Source: Cylindrobasidium torrendii FP15055 ss-10 (taxonomy: Eukaryota > Basidiomycota > Agaricomycetes > Agaricales > Physalacriaceae). Taken from it: 64,000 nt of DNA. Below, piece after piece: positions 35,270 through 45,596 of this stretch. The notes beneath the pieces are model-generated. The model did no database searches. It was not told the DNA's origin and saw nothing but the letters and a program-made list of their open reading frames with translations. The stretch is from the NCBI GenBank assembly GCA_000934385.1, contig KN880432.1, positions 1 to 64,000 on the forward strand, in the 5' to 3' direction. Position 1 is the stretch's first letter, and each line of letters begins with the position of its first letter. A program made the position numbers and the translations under genes.

Positions 35270-36349
35270 TCAAGAAGGCGTCACGGAAACCCATCTACGT
35301 GAGAAGGTTTCTCCGACCACTGGTATAATCATACCAACAAGAACGGACTCAAACGCACCTTGACGAATGATGTTTGGATTTGAGGCGAGAGAGAGTTTCT
35401 TGAGATCTGGAGGAGGCGGGAGAGCTCTGATGGCGACAAGCCGCCGCCATTCCATGTACCACGTCTGGACAAGACCGAACGCAGCCGAGACCACCCAGTA
35501 CAGACAGACGGCGCCAGAGACTTGCGTGGCAATAAGGATGCGGAAAACGGACAGACCGCGCATAAGTGTCCTGCTGATTGCGCCTGGGGACAGCGTACGG
35601 ACACCGTTGGCTGCGTCCGCCACCCGCTTTTCCTTTCGTTTCATCTCGTCATCTCTTTCCCTCGAGCTCATGAACCAGGTGCTGGCTTCGGCATTTGCAA
35701 ATGTGATGAGTCCGAGTGCGATAGGCAGCACCAGCGTTTCGTCGGGATGGGCCAGACTCGCCAGTGAGAGAAATGATTCGGCATCGAACATCGAAAACGG
35801 GCTAGCGGCGACGCGAGTAAGGAAATAGGTTGCGGGGACGAACATGGCGAGTTGCGCCAGTGCCGGGACGAGAACTGTCGGCATGCGTGTGGCATGATGT
35901 TTCCGAGCCAGTGTCTTCATCAGTGCGCGCACTGGTCCCTCTGACCGTTTCGCGAGTTCTGCTCTCCATGCATCCTTGTCCCCCTCGAATTTCTCTTTAC
36001 GCATCGCAGCCAGCCCTTCGTGCCATATCTGCGGTCTGGCCGCCCTGAGCTCTGGCATCACCCGCGTTTCGTTGCGAATCATCCGTTGGTTGGCCCATAG
36101 TGAAATTGGAAGAATGGCGAGACGCGCGGCGACGGTGGTAGCTATGATTGTGCTCGAGTACGCTGGCCATCCTGCAGGAAACGGAAGTGCAGTCGCTAGC
36201 TCGAGAAAACTGTCCGCCAGGTATCCACGTCGTTGGCCATGGCCGAATGGTGACCGTGTAAAGGACCGATGGGCGCGTAACATAAAGAGTTGTTCGATCA
36301 ATAGACGCCGACGGCATATCTCTCGTTTGCGTAGGACAACATAAGGCAT
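35270..36349 (-). CDS. COX18: Mitochondrial inner-membrane insertase (Cox18/Oxa1/YidC family)
   Basis: YidC-family insertase; the Cox18 branch exports the C-terminal tail of Cox2 across the inner membrane. The open frame has 359 residues. An internal ATG at 36283 (MLRAHRSFTRSPFGHGQRRG) makes a better presequence and may be the true start. Family features: YSSTIIATTVAARLAILPISLWANQRM, PTVLVPALAQLAMFVPATYFLTRV, LPIALGLITFANAEASTWFM, ATQVSGAVCLYWVVSAAFGLVQTW. The gene may contain one C-terminal intron starting at the GTGCGT near 35356, which would change only the last 10-20 residues. It begins only 37 bp downstream of the eL6 stop on the same strand. Confidence 0.85.
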   Translation of the reverse strand: MPYVVLRKREICRRRLLIEQLFMLRAHRSFTRSPFGHGQRRGYLADSFLELATALPFPAGWPAYSSTIIATTVAARLAILPISLWANQRMIRNETRVMPELRAARPQIWHEGLAAMRKEKFEGDKDAWRAELAKRSEGPVRALMKTLARKHHATRMPTVLVPALAQLAMFVPATYFLTRVAASPFSMFDAESFLSLASLAHPDETLVLPIALGLITFANAEASTWFMSSRERDDEMKRKEKRVADAANGVRTLSPGAISRTLMRGLSVFRILIATQVSGAVCLYWVVSAAFGLVQTWYMEWRRLVAIRALPPPPDLKKLSLASNPNIIRQGAFESVLVGMIIPVVGETFSRRWVSVTPS

Positions 36350-36386
36350 ACAAATCGCATATAGACATCACTACTGCTACATCCAC

Positions 36387-37151
36387 TCAGAAGACCATCT
36401 GGTGCGGGAACTGGCCCTTGGACAAGCCCCACGATGCGGACAGGTACTTGGACAGGTTGTCCGACTTCTTAACAGCGCTAAGAACGGCCTCATCGACAGT
36501 CTTCTGGTCCGCAACCTTGGACTCTGGAAGTGCCTCCTTCGTCTTGGGCTTGCCCTCCTCGAAAAACTCGGCCTCAGCAGATGTGGCCTTCTTCTTCTCT
36601 GACTTGGTGAAGTATGAGTCGGTGAACTTCTCATCGAGCTATAGGAAGATTAATGATAGACAGTAAGCAAGGGATAGAATACGCACCGAGAGCGCAGAGA
36701 GATCAACAGAAGTGGAAGTGGCGATAACGTACGCCTGGTTCACCCGGCGGAGGGGGACACCGTTGATCTTGAACGGACCAGTCACGAGAAGAAGGCCGCT
36801 CTCAAGAGCCTTCAGGAAGACAACGCGCTTCCCCCGGAAACGGCCAGCGAGCAGGATAAGGACGGTTCCAGGTGTTATGGTGGAGCGGAGAGTGGGGGCG
36901 TGTACGGCCTTGCGGCTCTTCTTGGGCACAGACACATCTTCTGCGGGGTAGAAACGAGATGCCTTGGTGGTGGGAACAGTGCGCTTTCCGCCGTTCTTCT
37001 CTCCGCCGATGCTCTTCTCAATAGTCTCCGGCCTCGGCTCTGTTGCGATCTTTTCAGTCTTTTTCTGGCCCTTGTACAGTCCGCGCTTGGCGGCGAGTTT
37101 TGAACGTGAGAAACGGCCGACGTTGGGCGCGAGATCCTTGCTTCTGGCCAT
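36387..37151 (-). CDS. RPL6: 60S ribosomal protein eL6
   Basis: Cytosolic large-subunit protein, 238 residues from exons 37151-36687 and 36638-36387 separated by a 48-nt intron. The core shows [69 protein letters not shown], then the C-terminal [12 protein letters not shown]. The basic N-terminus ([24 protein letters not shown]) is typical of fungal eL6. Codon choice is strongly biased toward C-ending codons compared with neighbours, as expected for a highly expressed gene. It is divergent from RdRP 1, with 240 bp between starts. Confidence 0.95.
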
Positions 37152-37391
37152 CTACAGGCATTGTCAGCAGCCGCATGCCGCACCACGCGCCGACGGAGGC
37201 GCACCTGTCTTGACGTTGGGGGGGCCGATCTTGAGTGATTTCGTCAAATCTCTGCGCCTTCCGCGCAAAACTGCATAGTTCTAGGCACGGATTAAGGTTT
37301 GGCGCGGAAGTCACCGTGATTGCATTGCCGGCCGACCAAGCCGAATACAGACCCCGCGGGTCCCGTGAGCGGAGGTATATTGAACCCCAGC
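37152..37391. promoter_or_regulatory. 240-bp bidirectional promoter, RPL6 / RdRP 1
   Basis: Intergenic space between two divergent starts, one of a highly expressed ribosomal protein gene and the other of an RNA-silencing gene. No element confidently identified. Confidence 0.5.
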
Positions 37392-40300
37392 ATGGCCGCG
37401 GAGGCACTTGTTGAGGAAAAGCAGTTGAAGCGCACACAAAATGGATCGCTGTCTACGCTGGTGCCAACTCAGCGGGAGACGCCATCCCTTCATCAACTTT
37501 CGCAGGTATATCCAACCAGGCGCTTCATGACGATTGTTTGAACTGACGCGCATAGGCCTCATCCAGTTTCAATGACGACGACTCTCTGTTCGCAAACGCA
37601 CCCTCCCAACCTCCTGCTCGTGTGAGCATTGCAAGTCCTAGAAGTAGATTCCCTTCTCCCACGCATATACTCTTCTCTAATAGCAACCTACCAGAGCACG
37701 AACAGACTTTGGATGAGCCCGTCGACACACGCCCATGCAAGAAACGGAAATTGGCCCCAGAGCCAGTGACGCAGCAGAGTTCCCCTCCTGAGACCCCAAG
37801 GCCGCCCACTGCTTCGTTGTATTCACAGCAATGTGATGGGCTGTTTATCATTGTACGCACCGTACCCTGACCAGTGATTGTGGCAATGCTCTAACTGTCT
37901 ACCAGCATCACAACCGCAAGTATCAGCCCTGGTTTAACAAGCACAACGTTCCCTATGGTGCGCAATATGAACTTGCTCGTCTTCTTAAAGCGGGGAGACT
38001 TTCGCCTGAGAACCTTGACTATACATTTGTGACCTCTTTGGGAGGGCTTTCGAATGTGGCTGCCGTTGCATTAGTTGAGCAGCGAGCTGGCACTTCCAGT
38101 GAGTGTAACACTACTTTTGTGGTCTCTCTGACCGTGGCAATAAGATGGCAAATCGCTTTCAACTCGTCTCTACAAAGCATTTGATGCCGAACGTGACGCT
38201 AATGTGTGCATATATGCATTCTCTGTCATTGTGAAGTTGTTGACATTGAATACAGCGTCCGTGGATTGAACAAGACCTTGAAGAGAGTTGTCTGTCCGCG
38301 ACAGATAGCCCTGATTCTTGTCTCAGCGGACATACCGATGACCCAACCTGGTTCGGCGGCAAGATTACCTACCGGGCTAAATTGTGCTGGACGAAGGGTG
38401 GTTTCGAAATGCAACTCGAAAAACCCGAACTTGGGCCTTCCAATCGCTTCGCCCGGAAATGGGGAAGTATGCGCTTCCTGCGTGTCAAGATTGGCTGGGA
38501 TCTCAAGAAAATGGCACACCGTGTCGTTGAATTTTTCCAACAGCCTATTGTGCTCAACGGGCGTGTATTCCGCGCATTTGACGAGAAGGACGGGACGGTC
38601 TTTTGCTTCATGACCAATGAGAGAATGTCGAACAGCAGAATTCCGCAGGTTGAGGTTGACGAACTTGGATTAGGAAGAATGGGTGTGCTCGAATTGATTC
38701 AATGGCACAACCCATTACGGCAGAACAGGAAACAAGTACGTCTGAGAAGTATGTGATTTGCGTGTCTGACGGTTTTGTTCAGGCCATGGCCAAATGGGCC
38801 TCGCGACTGGCATTAGGATTGTCGACATCTGTGCCAGGTCCTGTTCTCAACGCCCAAGATATCATCCCTATTAGTGACATTGGTTTGTTTTTCTATCGAC
38901 CAATAAATCATAGGCCAATTATATTCTCAGTGTCGAAGCAAGGCTCAGATATGACGGATGGTGCAGGGCTTGCTAACCAAGCGACTCTGCGCGCTATAAA
39001 GGAACAGCTCGGTCTCGACCACATTCCGTCCGCTGTGCAGGTCCGTGTTGACGGAAACAAGGGCCTTATAGTGCAGAAGCTAGCGGATTCGCTCGACGAC
39101 GACATGCAAGTTTGGCTGCGATCGTCCATGACCAAAGTCAAGCGTCCCGAACCCTCGACGGATCGTGCTCAGCGCACCATCGATCTCCTACGCGTTGCTC
39201 ATCCGCGATTCGGTGCTATGCTATCGCCCGAGGTTATCATCAACCTCAACCACAACGGTGTTCCGGTAACGGCGCTGAAGTTGCTCATGCAAGTGAGCCT
39301 AGTGGAGCTGACGGCGCCGTTGATAGCATGGTCACAGTATCAGGATAAGACACCCCTGGATGAACTTGTAGACCTTTGGATAGCGACTTACAAGAAGGGC
39401 AGTGTGGGTGGACAGAGGGCGGCGAGGCACAAGGTAGCGACTTCAAGGATGAGGGGATATCAATCAGCCAAAGAGGAAGATGATTTAGACGAGGATGAGG
39501 ATGAGCTAGCTTTGGAGGAGTCTACGCCTTGGTGGGCCGACGAATTTTCGGGACAGCCGTCGACACTAGAGGAAACGGTCAGTCCGTATTTGTGTCGGCC
39601 CATAACTACAGCTAACGTTCGTTGAGGTCCTGTACTACTTGAGTGCAGGTTTTGATCCTAGGCTTTGTTGGGTATTGGCGGAGAAGCTTAGACAAATGAT
39701 CAAAGCAAGCATCGACAATCACAGGAAGAAGTGCAGGATTGATGTGCAGAAAGCTGTGACGGCGTTCATTGTACCAGGTACGGATGGGTGAAATCGTCCT
39801 CTCTGAGCTAACGTAGGACTAGACGAAACTGGAATCCTAAAGCCGGGAGAGGTTTTTTTCCAGTCGTCGCTCTCGATACTGAGTGCCGATGGGTTTGATT
39901 GTAATGTCATTAAGGGCCCAATATTAATAACACGCCACCCGTGCAAGTTACCTTCGGACATACGCAAGGTCAGTGCAAGTGTGAGAATATTGACAACTGC
40001 TGACAGGATCGCTCTAGTGGGAAGCGGTGGATTGTTTCGCCTTGCGCGACCTAAAGGACGTGATTGTAATGTCAACACAAGGCGAACGTCGGGCGGCTGA
40101 CTATCTCTCTGGCGGTTCGTCCTATCATCTTGTTGTCATTTACATTCTCTGACCTCAAGTACAGGCGACTACGATGGCGACAAAGCGTTGATGATTTGGG
40201 AGAAGACGATAGTTGAGCCATTTGTGAATGCTGACTTGCGGTTTGCGGATCCTCCAGAAGGCATTGAAGATAATTTCGAGGTGAAGAACGAGCTGGTGTC

Positions 40301-41285
40301 GGAATTCCTGGAACGGGCACCCGAGGGCAGCCCGCAACATTTGAAGGAGTTACAGGGTACACTCTTGAATGGGATCACAAATACTGGGACGGTGGGGCTT
40401 TACTCGACATTCCATTCAGTGGCGTGTTACACACTTGGGTACGACAACGAGGAGACAAAGAGGTTGGCATACATGTGAGCGACTCTAGTCTGGTAATCTA
40501 CATATGAGGGAACGTACTGACATACATATAGGTTCTGCATGATTTTGGATGGTGCGAAAACGGGCAAGCAGGTCTTGAGGAGCGTTTTTATCAAGGATAG
40601 TAGGAGGTATGGCGGGGATGCCAAGTTGAAGTGGCTACACAGGTTGAAGGAGGCGAAGAAGAATACCAACAGCAGCACGGAATTCAAGACGGACTACGTA
40701 CAGCGACCAAAAGGGATGGGAACATTTGTCATTGAGGACTTGCAGGCATTTGCGGCGGAGGTAGCAAACAGTGAGCAGGAGCGTGTGGATGGAGCATTCA
40801 AATGGCCGGGTGAAGGCGGTATTCCCCATGACGCGGATTTGAAGGCACCATGGCTGGATGCGCTTGCACGTACAGCGGACCCTGCTGTAGGACACATCCT
40901 GGAGAGGGATTTGGAACGCATCAGGTTGCACGTGGAGGAACAGTACGTGCTGGCGGAGAAGGATGCGAAATTCACCAAGAAGCCTATTACGGAGCGACAG
41001 GATGCTTTGAGGGCGCGAAGCCTTGCATTCATCACTGGGCCGAAAATGTGGGGAGAGGAAGGCGCTGAGTTGTCTGCGATGTGGACCGAGGAGGCACTAG
41101 AGAGTGTGCGCGCATCTTATGCCTATGTGTACGACTGCAACGCCAGGCTGTGTAAGGGGAGGTATAGTCGATTTCCGTTCGATGTAGCGGCGAGGACGCT
41201 GTGTCGGATCAAGGCCAAGGCGGTGGGGAGGGAGACACATTTGGCTGGGTTCGTGGCCGACAGGATGAAGTTGATGTCGTGGTGA
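37392..41285 (+). CDS. RNA-dependent RNA polymerase 1 (QDE-1 / cellular RdRP family)
   Basis: Cellular RdRP of RNA silencing, making dsRNA from aberrant transcripts. Twelve exons (37392-37505, 37556-37852, 37906-38098, 38145-38203, 38256-38735, 38783-38882, 38931-39577, 39627-39777, 39817-39968, 40018-40114, 40165-40474, 40532-41285) give 1117 residues. Residues 1-140 are low complexity with a KKRK patch. Family landmarks: ELGPSNRFARKWGSMRFLR, FCFMTNERM, GSDMTDGAGLAN, QVRVDGNKG, LKPGEVFFQSS, and the catalytic DYDGD at about residues 765-769 (SGGDYDGDKALMIWE). The C-terminal half carries FTKKPITERQD and AVGRETHLAGF. All catalytic aspartates are present, so it should be active. Paralogous to the gene at 47492-51594. 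Confidence 0.93.
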
Positions 41286-41613
41286 GATTTCGGTGTGTAT
41301 GTATTTACAGTTTTGTGTTTTGTTTTGGTGGACATGTCAATTATTGTTGTTTGTGCAAATAAAATCATTTGTTGTACCGATTATTTGGACTTAGAAGAAC
41401 ACGAGAGTTGCTCTGTATTCCTCCAATGATGTGGCCAGCGGTCTGTATGACTAGAGAGAGAAGCAGAAGGTTGGTGAAGTCAAGACCATGTTCTATGTAG
41501 AGTATCGCTTCTTGTTTGGTGTTTGATCGGACTGATAGGTATTGGGTAACAACACCTTGCGATTCTCTGTGAACAGCGACCACCACCACCACCACCACCA
41601 CTTTTCGACAGAG
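41286..41613. other. Intergenic region with CCA microsatellite
   Basis: 328 bp between RdRP 1 and the exonuclease-like gene. Near its 3' end, 41579-41602, is a run of about eight CCA trinucleotides that ends only 12 nt before the next start codon. Confidence 0.6.
41579..41602 (+). repeat. (CCA)8 microsatellite in the 5' leader
   Basis: Perfect trinucleotide run directly upstream of the ATG at 41614, most probably inside the 5' UTR of the exonuclease-like gene. Confidence 0.85.
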
Positions 41614-43191
41614 ATGCCCAACGATCAGACATTGTCTGGATATTATCGCTACACAGATATCTGGTTCGAATGGTGAGGCTGGTGGTCGCGTTTCTCAGCA
41701 ATCCTCATCGAGATGAACGTACACCTTGCATAGGCCTAATGCGCTGAAACGAGATGGAAAGCAGGAAGAATGCGACGCAGTCAAGTCATTCTTTGGTGGG
41801 TTGAATTTCATTGTACCGTTACGCGGCTAAGGATGTCTGAGCGCACGACAACCTTCTTCATCCGGACAATCCACTCCATCCTAACGTACCAGAGATTGAG
41901 ATGTACATGGGCATCTTGCAGAACAATGAGAGTCGGCTACTCTTTACTTCAAGGCAGGTTGATTATGCCCGATATTGGTTACACAACATGGGGCGTACCA
42001 AAGAACCCATCCCTCTCCCATGGTCAAACTGCCTTCTTCTCCGTGAGGACCTCAAGGTCATTTCTCCGATAACGTACAAGGATGGCAAAACCCTCAAGGA
42101 TGCAGTCAAGGTATTCGACTCACCGTTCGTTGAGAAGTCTTGGCTCAAACTCGTTATCAGAAAATCGACAAGAACAACAAGCGTCTCATGAAGGGAGGGA
42201 GTGATAATCTTGACCTCGAAGCCCGAAGGATTGCATTCGAAAAAGCACGAACGCTTTGGAGCGCCAAGCAAGGCGTATTCCTTGCCATTGACTTCGAAGC
42301 ATGGGAGTATGAGCACACTCTGATAACCGAGCTCGGTGTGAGCGCTGTTCATTGGGACAACGAAGGGAAAGAGATTTACGAAGACTCTCACTGGATGCTT
42401 GGCCCAGGTCTGTATCAAAATGGGAAATACGTGAAAGACAACCGTTTGGTGCGTGTCATATCTCTTGCAGCGGTATCATAAGCTCATTCGCATTCGCAGG
42501 GCTATAGTTTCGGTGAAAGTGTTACCGTTCGGCGCAATGACTTTGCTGGTATCATTTCTAATGTGTTGAACAAGTATGAGCAGTATGGCACTGTCTTTCT
42601 CGTCTTCCATGACCATAGTCAGGACATCAAGTGAGCCGTCCCATACCCTTTCGGTAGATACGTCTCTAACATGGGCCTCAAAGATACCTCCGTCAGCTTG
42701 ACGCTCCTATCAAACAACTCGAAGTAATACTGCCAGATACGACCCCTGCCACTGGCCTCTATGTTTTGGACACGAGCGAGCTCTTCGCAGGGCTCGAGGG
42801 AGATGGCCACAACAAGCGCTCGCTTGAGACTGTCTGCCATTTATTGGGTATCCCAACTCGGGGGTTGCACAATGCAGGAAACGACGCGCATGTGAGTGGT
42901 ATAGCTATCAGACCGTGCAAAAAGTGGCATGCACTAATGCCCATATTTTAGTACACGCTGCAAGCACTCAAAGCGATGGCTTCGGGTGCGCAGCTGGACG
43001 AGCAGCGCGAGGAACGCTGGCCTAACCACACCCATACACGCGCCGGCGTCCGCGTTGAATTTACGGAGGAGGAAGAAGAGATCTACTCCGACGATGATTG
43101 GTATTACGACGAGCCTAACCTACCACCTATCAAAGCAGGGAACGCAGAAGAAGATGTCAATATGGAAGTTGACGAAGCTAAGGCAGTCTAG
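41614..43191 (+). CDS. DEDDh exonuclease-like protein (Gfd2/YDR514C-type domain)
   Basis: Seven exons (41614-41672, 41734-41795, 41842-42110, 42161-42448, 42500-42630, 42684-42891, 42952-43191) give 418 residues. The C-terminal domain has an RNase-H-like exonuclease layout: FLAIDFEAWE (D174, E176), FLVFHDHSQDIKYL (D264 and D268), and GLHNAGNDAHYT (H332-x4-D337). This resembles the fungal Gfd2/YDR514C-like domain. The N-terminal third contains HPDNPLHPNVPEIEMYMGIL and resembles no named domain I know. The tail is acidic (FTEEEEEIYSDDDW). Complete DEDDh residues suggest catalytic activity. It lies directly downstream of RdRP 1 on the same strand. Intron 2 was placed at a GAG acceptor because only that keeps the frame. 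Confidence 0.85.
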
Positions 43192-43437
43192 CAGAAAGCG
43201 TGAATACCGGTTTAGAGATAGTATCCTTCTGTACAATATCCTGGGACTGATTTTTTTGGATACGATATGTAAAGGACAGGAATGCGATATTAGTTGGTTC
43301 CGAGGGTCTTGTCTCCTCACTGTACTAAGCTCATGCTGAAACTCTCGTCAAGTCCCGCTTTGAGTTCACAAGGCTGTCAATATGCTTTCTCTCCTCTACT
43401 AAAACATTGCATCTATTCGACAAAAGCGTGTTTTGAC

Positions 43438-43463
43438 GTTGTTAGCTCACGTTGTTAGCTCAC
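43438..43463. repeat. 13-bp perfect tandem duplication at the VWA gene stop
   Basis: Two adjacent copies of gttgttagctcac. The stop codon of the minus-strand VWA gene (43447-43449) lies in the downstream copy, so the duplication alters the C-terminal residues and stop position. Confidence 0.85.
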
Positions 43464-44766
43464 CCGAATATCGCGCTGAGGATAGGATCGTTCTATGGGC
43501 AGAGAGGTTAAAAAAACAATCCAGTGGTTTGTAGATAGAACGAACCATGTCTTCCTTGTGCTGTGCAAGAACTTTGTTGACGACGTTATCGACCTGGACA
43601 TCATCAACACGCATACCAATCTTAGCGAAAGAAACGAATGAACATGACTGCGCGTGACAGGACAGTTGTGGTATTTGACGTCGTGATCAGGAGTGTTATG
43701 GTCGGTGTGGTAGACTTCGTGGATATGTTCCCCCTGGGAGGCCAAGTGGTTGTGCATGTCTGTGGCAATATCGTTGAAAGAGCGATGAGCATTGTCCGTG
43801 ATCCAGCCTGCCCATTGATCGCCATGGCGCAGAGTGTCACTTGCTTGGAGTACAGAGCCGGCGATTGCATTGTTCATGGCAGTGGCCTTGTTGTTTGGGT
43901 GAGGAAGGCTGAGATATTTCCCTCTGCATGCAGGAGTCAATGCGAGCTAAACACTTGTGCCATTTGGTTCTCCTACCCAGTGGATTCGGCGAACTGCGTG
44001 TAAAATGATTTGGCTTTCTGTGATAACCGTTAGGGAAGGAAGCGCATTGAGGCAAGAACGTACCTGATACCTGCCGATTGCGGGTTCACAGCCAATAACG
44101 AACTTGGTGGAGACGCGTCAAAGAGAGCAGTATGAAAACATACAAAAACGCACGAGAACGGTATGCCTCTTTTTGTAACTGTTGAGAATCTCGTCGACGG
44201 TCAAAGCTGGTTCGCCGTTAGAATAGCGCAAAACGCGGGGGCCCATTGCGCTCACCATCGGGGTGACTGTTGGGAACTTGGTCTCCAGGTTCTCCAATTC
44301 CGTGCGGGGGAGAATCAGTTATGAGAAGAACGATCCTCTGGGCATCCGCCCTCCAAGCTGAGCGAAGAACAGCATCAAGGCCGTCAATCTGCGCCTCTGG
44401 GCCATCGCCGCCTCCCTCTGCGACGACCCCCGCCATCTGCTTCGCCACGTCTTGGGGATTGGTGACGAACGGGTTGGAATCCTGCACGATCCACGGGCAA
44501 CCTTGTTCTGGATGATCTTTGAAGAGGACAACGCGGTAGCGAGTGGTACCGCCTTTCAAGCTGGCTTTCTGTCGAATGGCTTCGACGTAGTCCCCTGCAA
44601 AGCGGCGCGCGGCATCAATGTAGGGCTGTTGACTGCCAGTGGCATCCTGGAGTATCACGACGTCGCTGAAAGAAGCAGTCAATCTGCTATAAGCAAAGCT
44701 TGAGGGAATGTCGTCTCACATGTCGGTCGACTTCTGACCCGATGGCATATTGGTGTTTCCTGGCAT
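43447..44766 (-). CDS. VWA-domain protein
   Basis: First exons are 44766-44720, 44665-44256, 44206-44154, 44102-44064 and 44017-43977, then 43923 onward. The vWA fold is clear: VVILQDATGSQQPYIDAA carries a MIDAS-like DxTxS, and RIVLLITDSPPHG supplies the later Asp. The second half is His-rich (DMHNHLASQGEHIHEVYHTDHN). An intron lies between about 43630 and 43720 but its borders are ambiguous (GTCACG or GTCTAC donors both keep frame). The last exon ends ...RYSGELTT within a 13-bp tandem duplication. vWA domains usually mediate metal-dependent protein binding; no specific role is inferable. A TATA box lies 60 bp upstream. Confidence 0.75.
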
Positions 44767-45596
44767 AGTGCGAAATAATGGTTGGAGGAGCCACGAGTGT
44801 TGTTGGATTCCAACGAAGAGGCAGGCTTATATATTTGTTGTTTTTGCAATCTCTAATCTTTCCTGATTGGATGCCCTTGTCGACCCAAGCTAGGCGGTAT
44901 AGACTTTGATTCGTACCCCGGCGAACAGCAACGCCGGCCATACATTCATCACAAGGACTGACTATCAGTCGGGGCACATATGCGCCGGTCATAAGATTAA
45001 GGCTCTGTCTCTGACCAAGAAGCGAGAGGTTCGGAGAAACGGCGACAATTGTGGTGCATAGCCCTGGATGTGGACTCGTCGGTACGAGAGTGAAGTCCAT
45101 CGCCTGCATTGGTACTCATCGCCTGCAGGTATTGATCGAAGGTGGATGGCGAGCGCTCAGCTAGAGTCGACCATAACGGGGGAAGAAGGAAGGAAAGGCA
45201 CCAATATGATCATCGATCATCCCGGAGTTCGGAACGAAAACCTGCTGTTCGACCTTGACCGCCATGTTTTCACGACGACTACCCAGTTCAGTGAGCAATA
45301 GGCAAAGTGATGCTGTAACTATGTTCACAAACGATATTTTCTGCCACAGCCATGGAACGCCAAGCTATAGCCATCATTAGCCTACCCAGAGGAACACATT
45401 GTGGACCAAAAACGCCGGATAAGGCAGTACTTGAATTGACTGGGATAGATGCATTACAGTAGCGCGCTTCTATCCCAGCGAGCTGTCTGTCAAAAGATTC
45501 AGGTGACTCTATCGACACCGTCGTACTCATGACTGTAATAAAACCCATCATTGGATATGAACTGCTACAGACCTCTCTGTCTGTTCTCACACATCC
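44767..45596. other. Divergent intergenic region
   Basis: 830 bp between the VWA gene and the questin-oxidase-like gene. It holds the TATA box above. Short open frames on both strands show no motif; none annotated. Confidence 0.45.
44826..44833 (-). promoter_or_regulatory. TATA box of the VWA gene
   Basis: TATATAAG on the minus strand 60 bp upstream of the ATG at 44766. Confidence 0.5.

Noticed and set aside
41796..41892. 97-nt intron 2 in the exonuclease-like gene
   Set aside because: A 46-nt intron ending at 41841 keeps the frame and adds a plausible segment (HDNLLHPDNPLHPNVPEIEM), so the longer intron is unnecessary.
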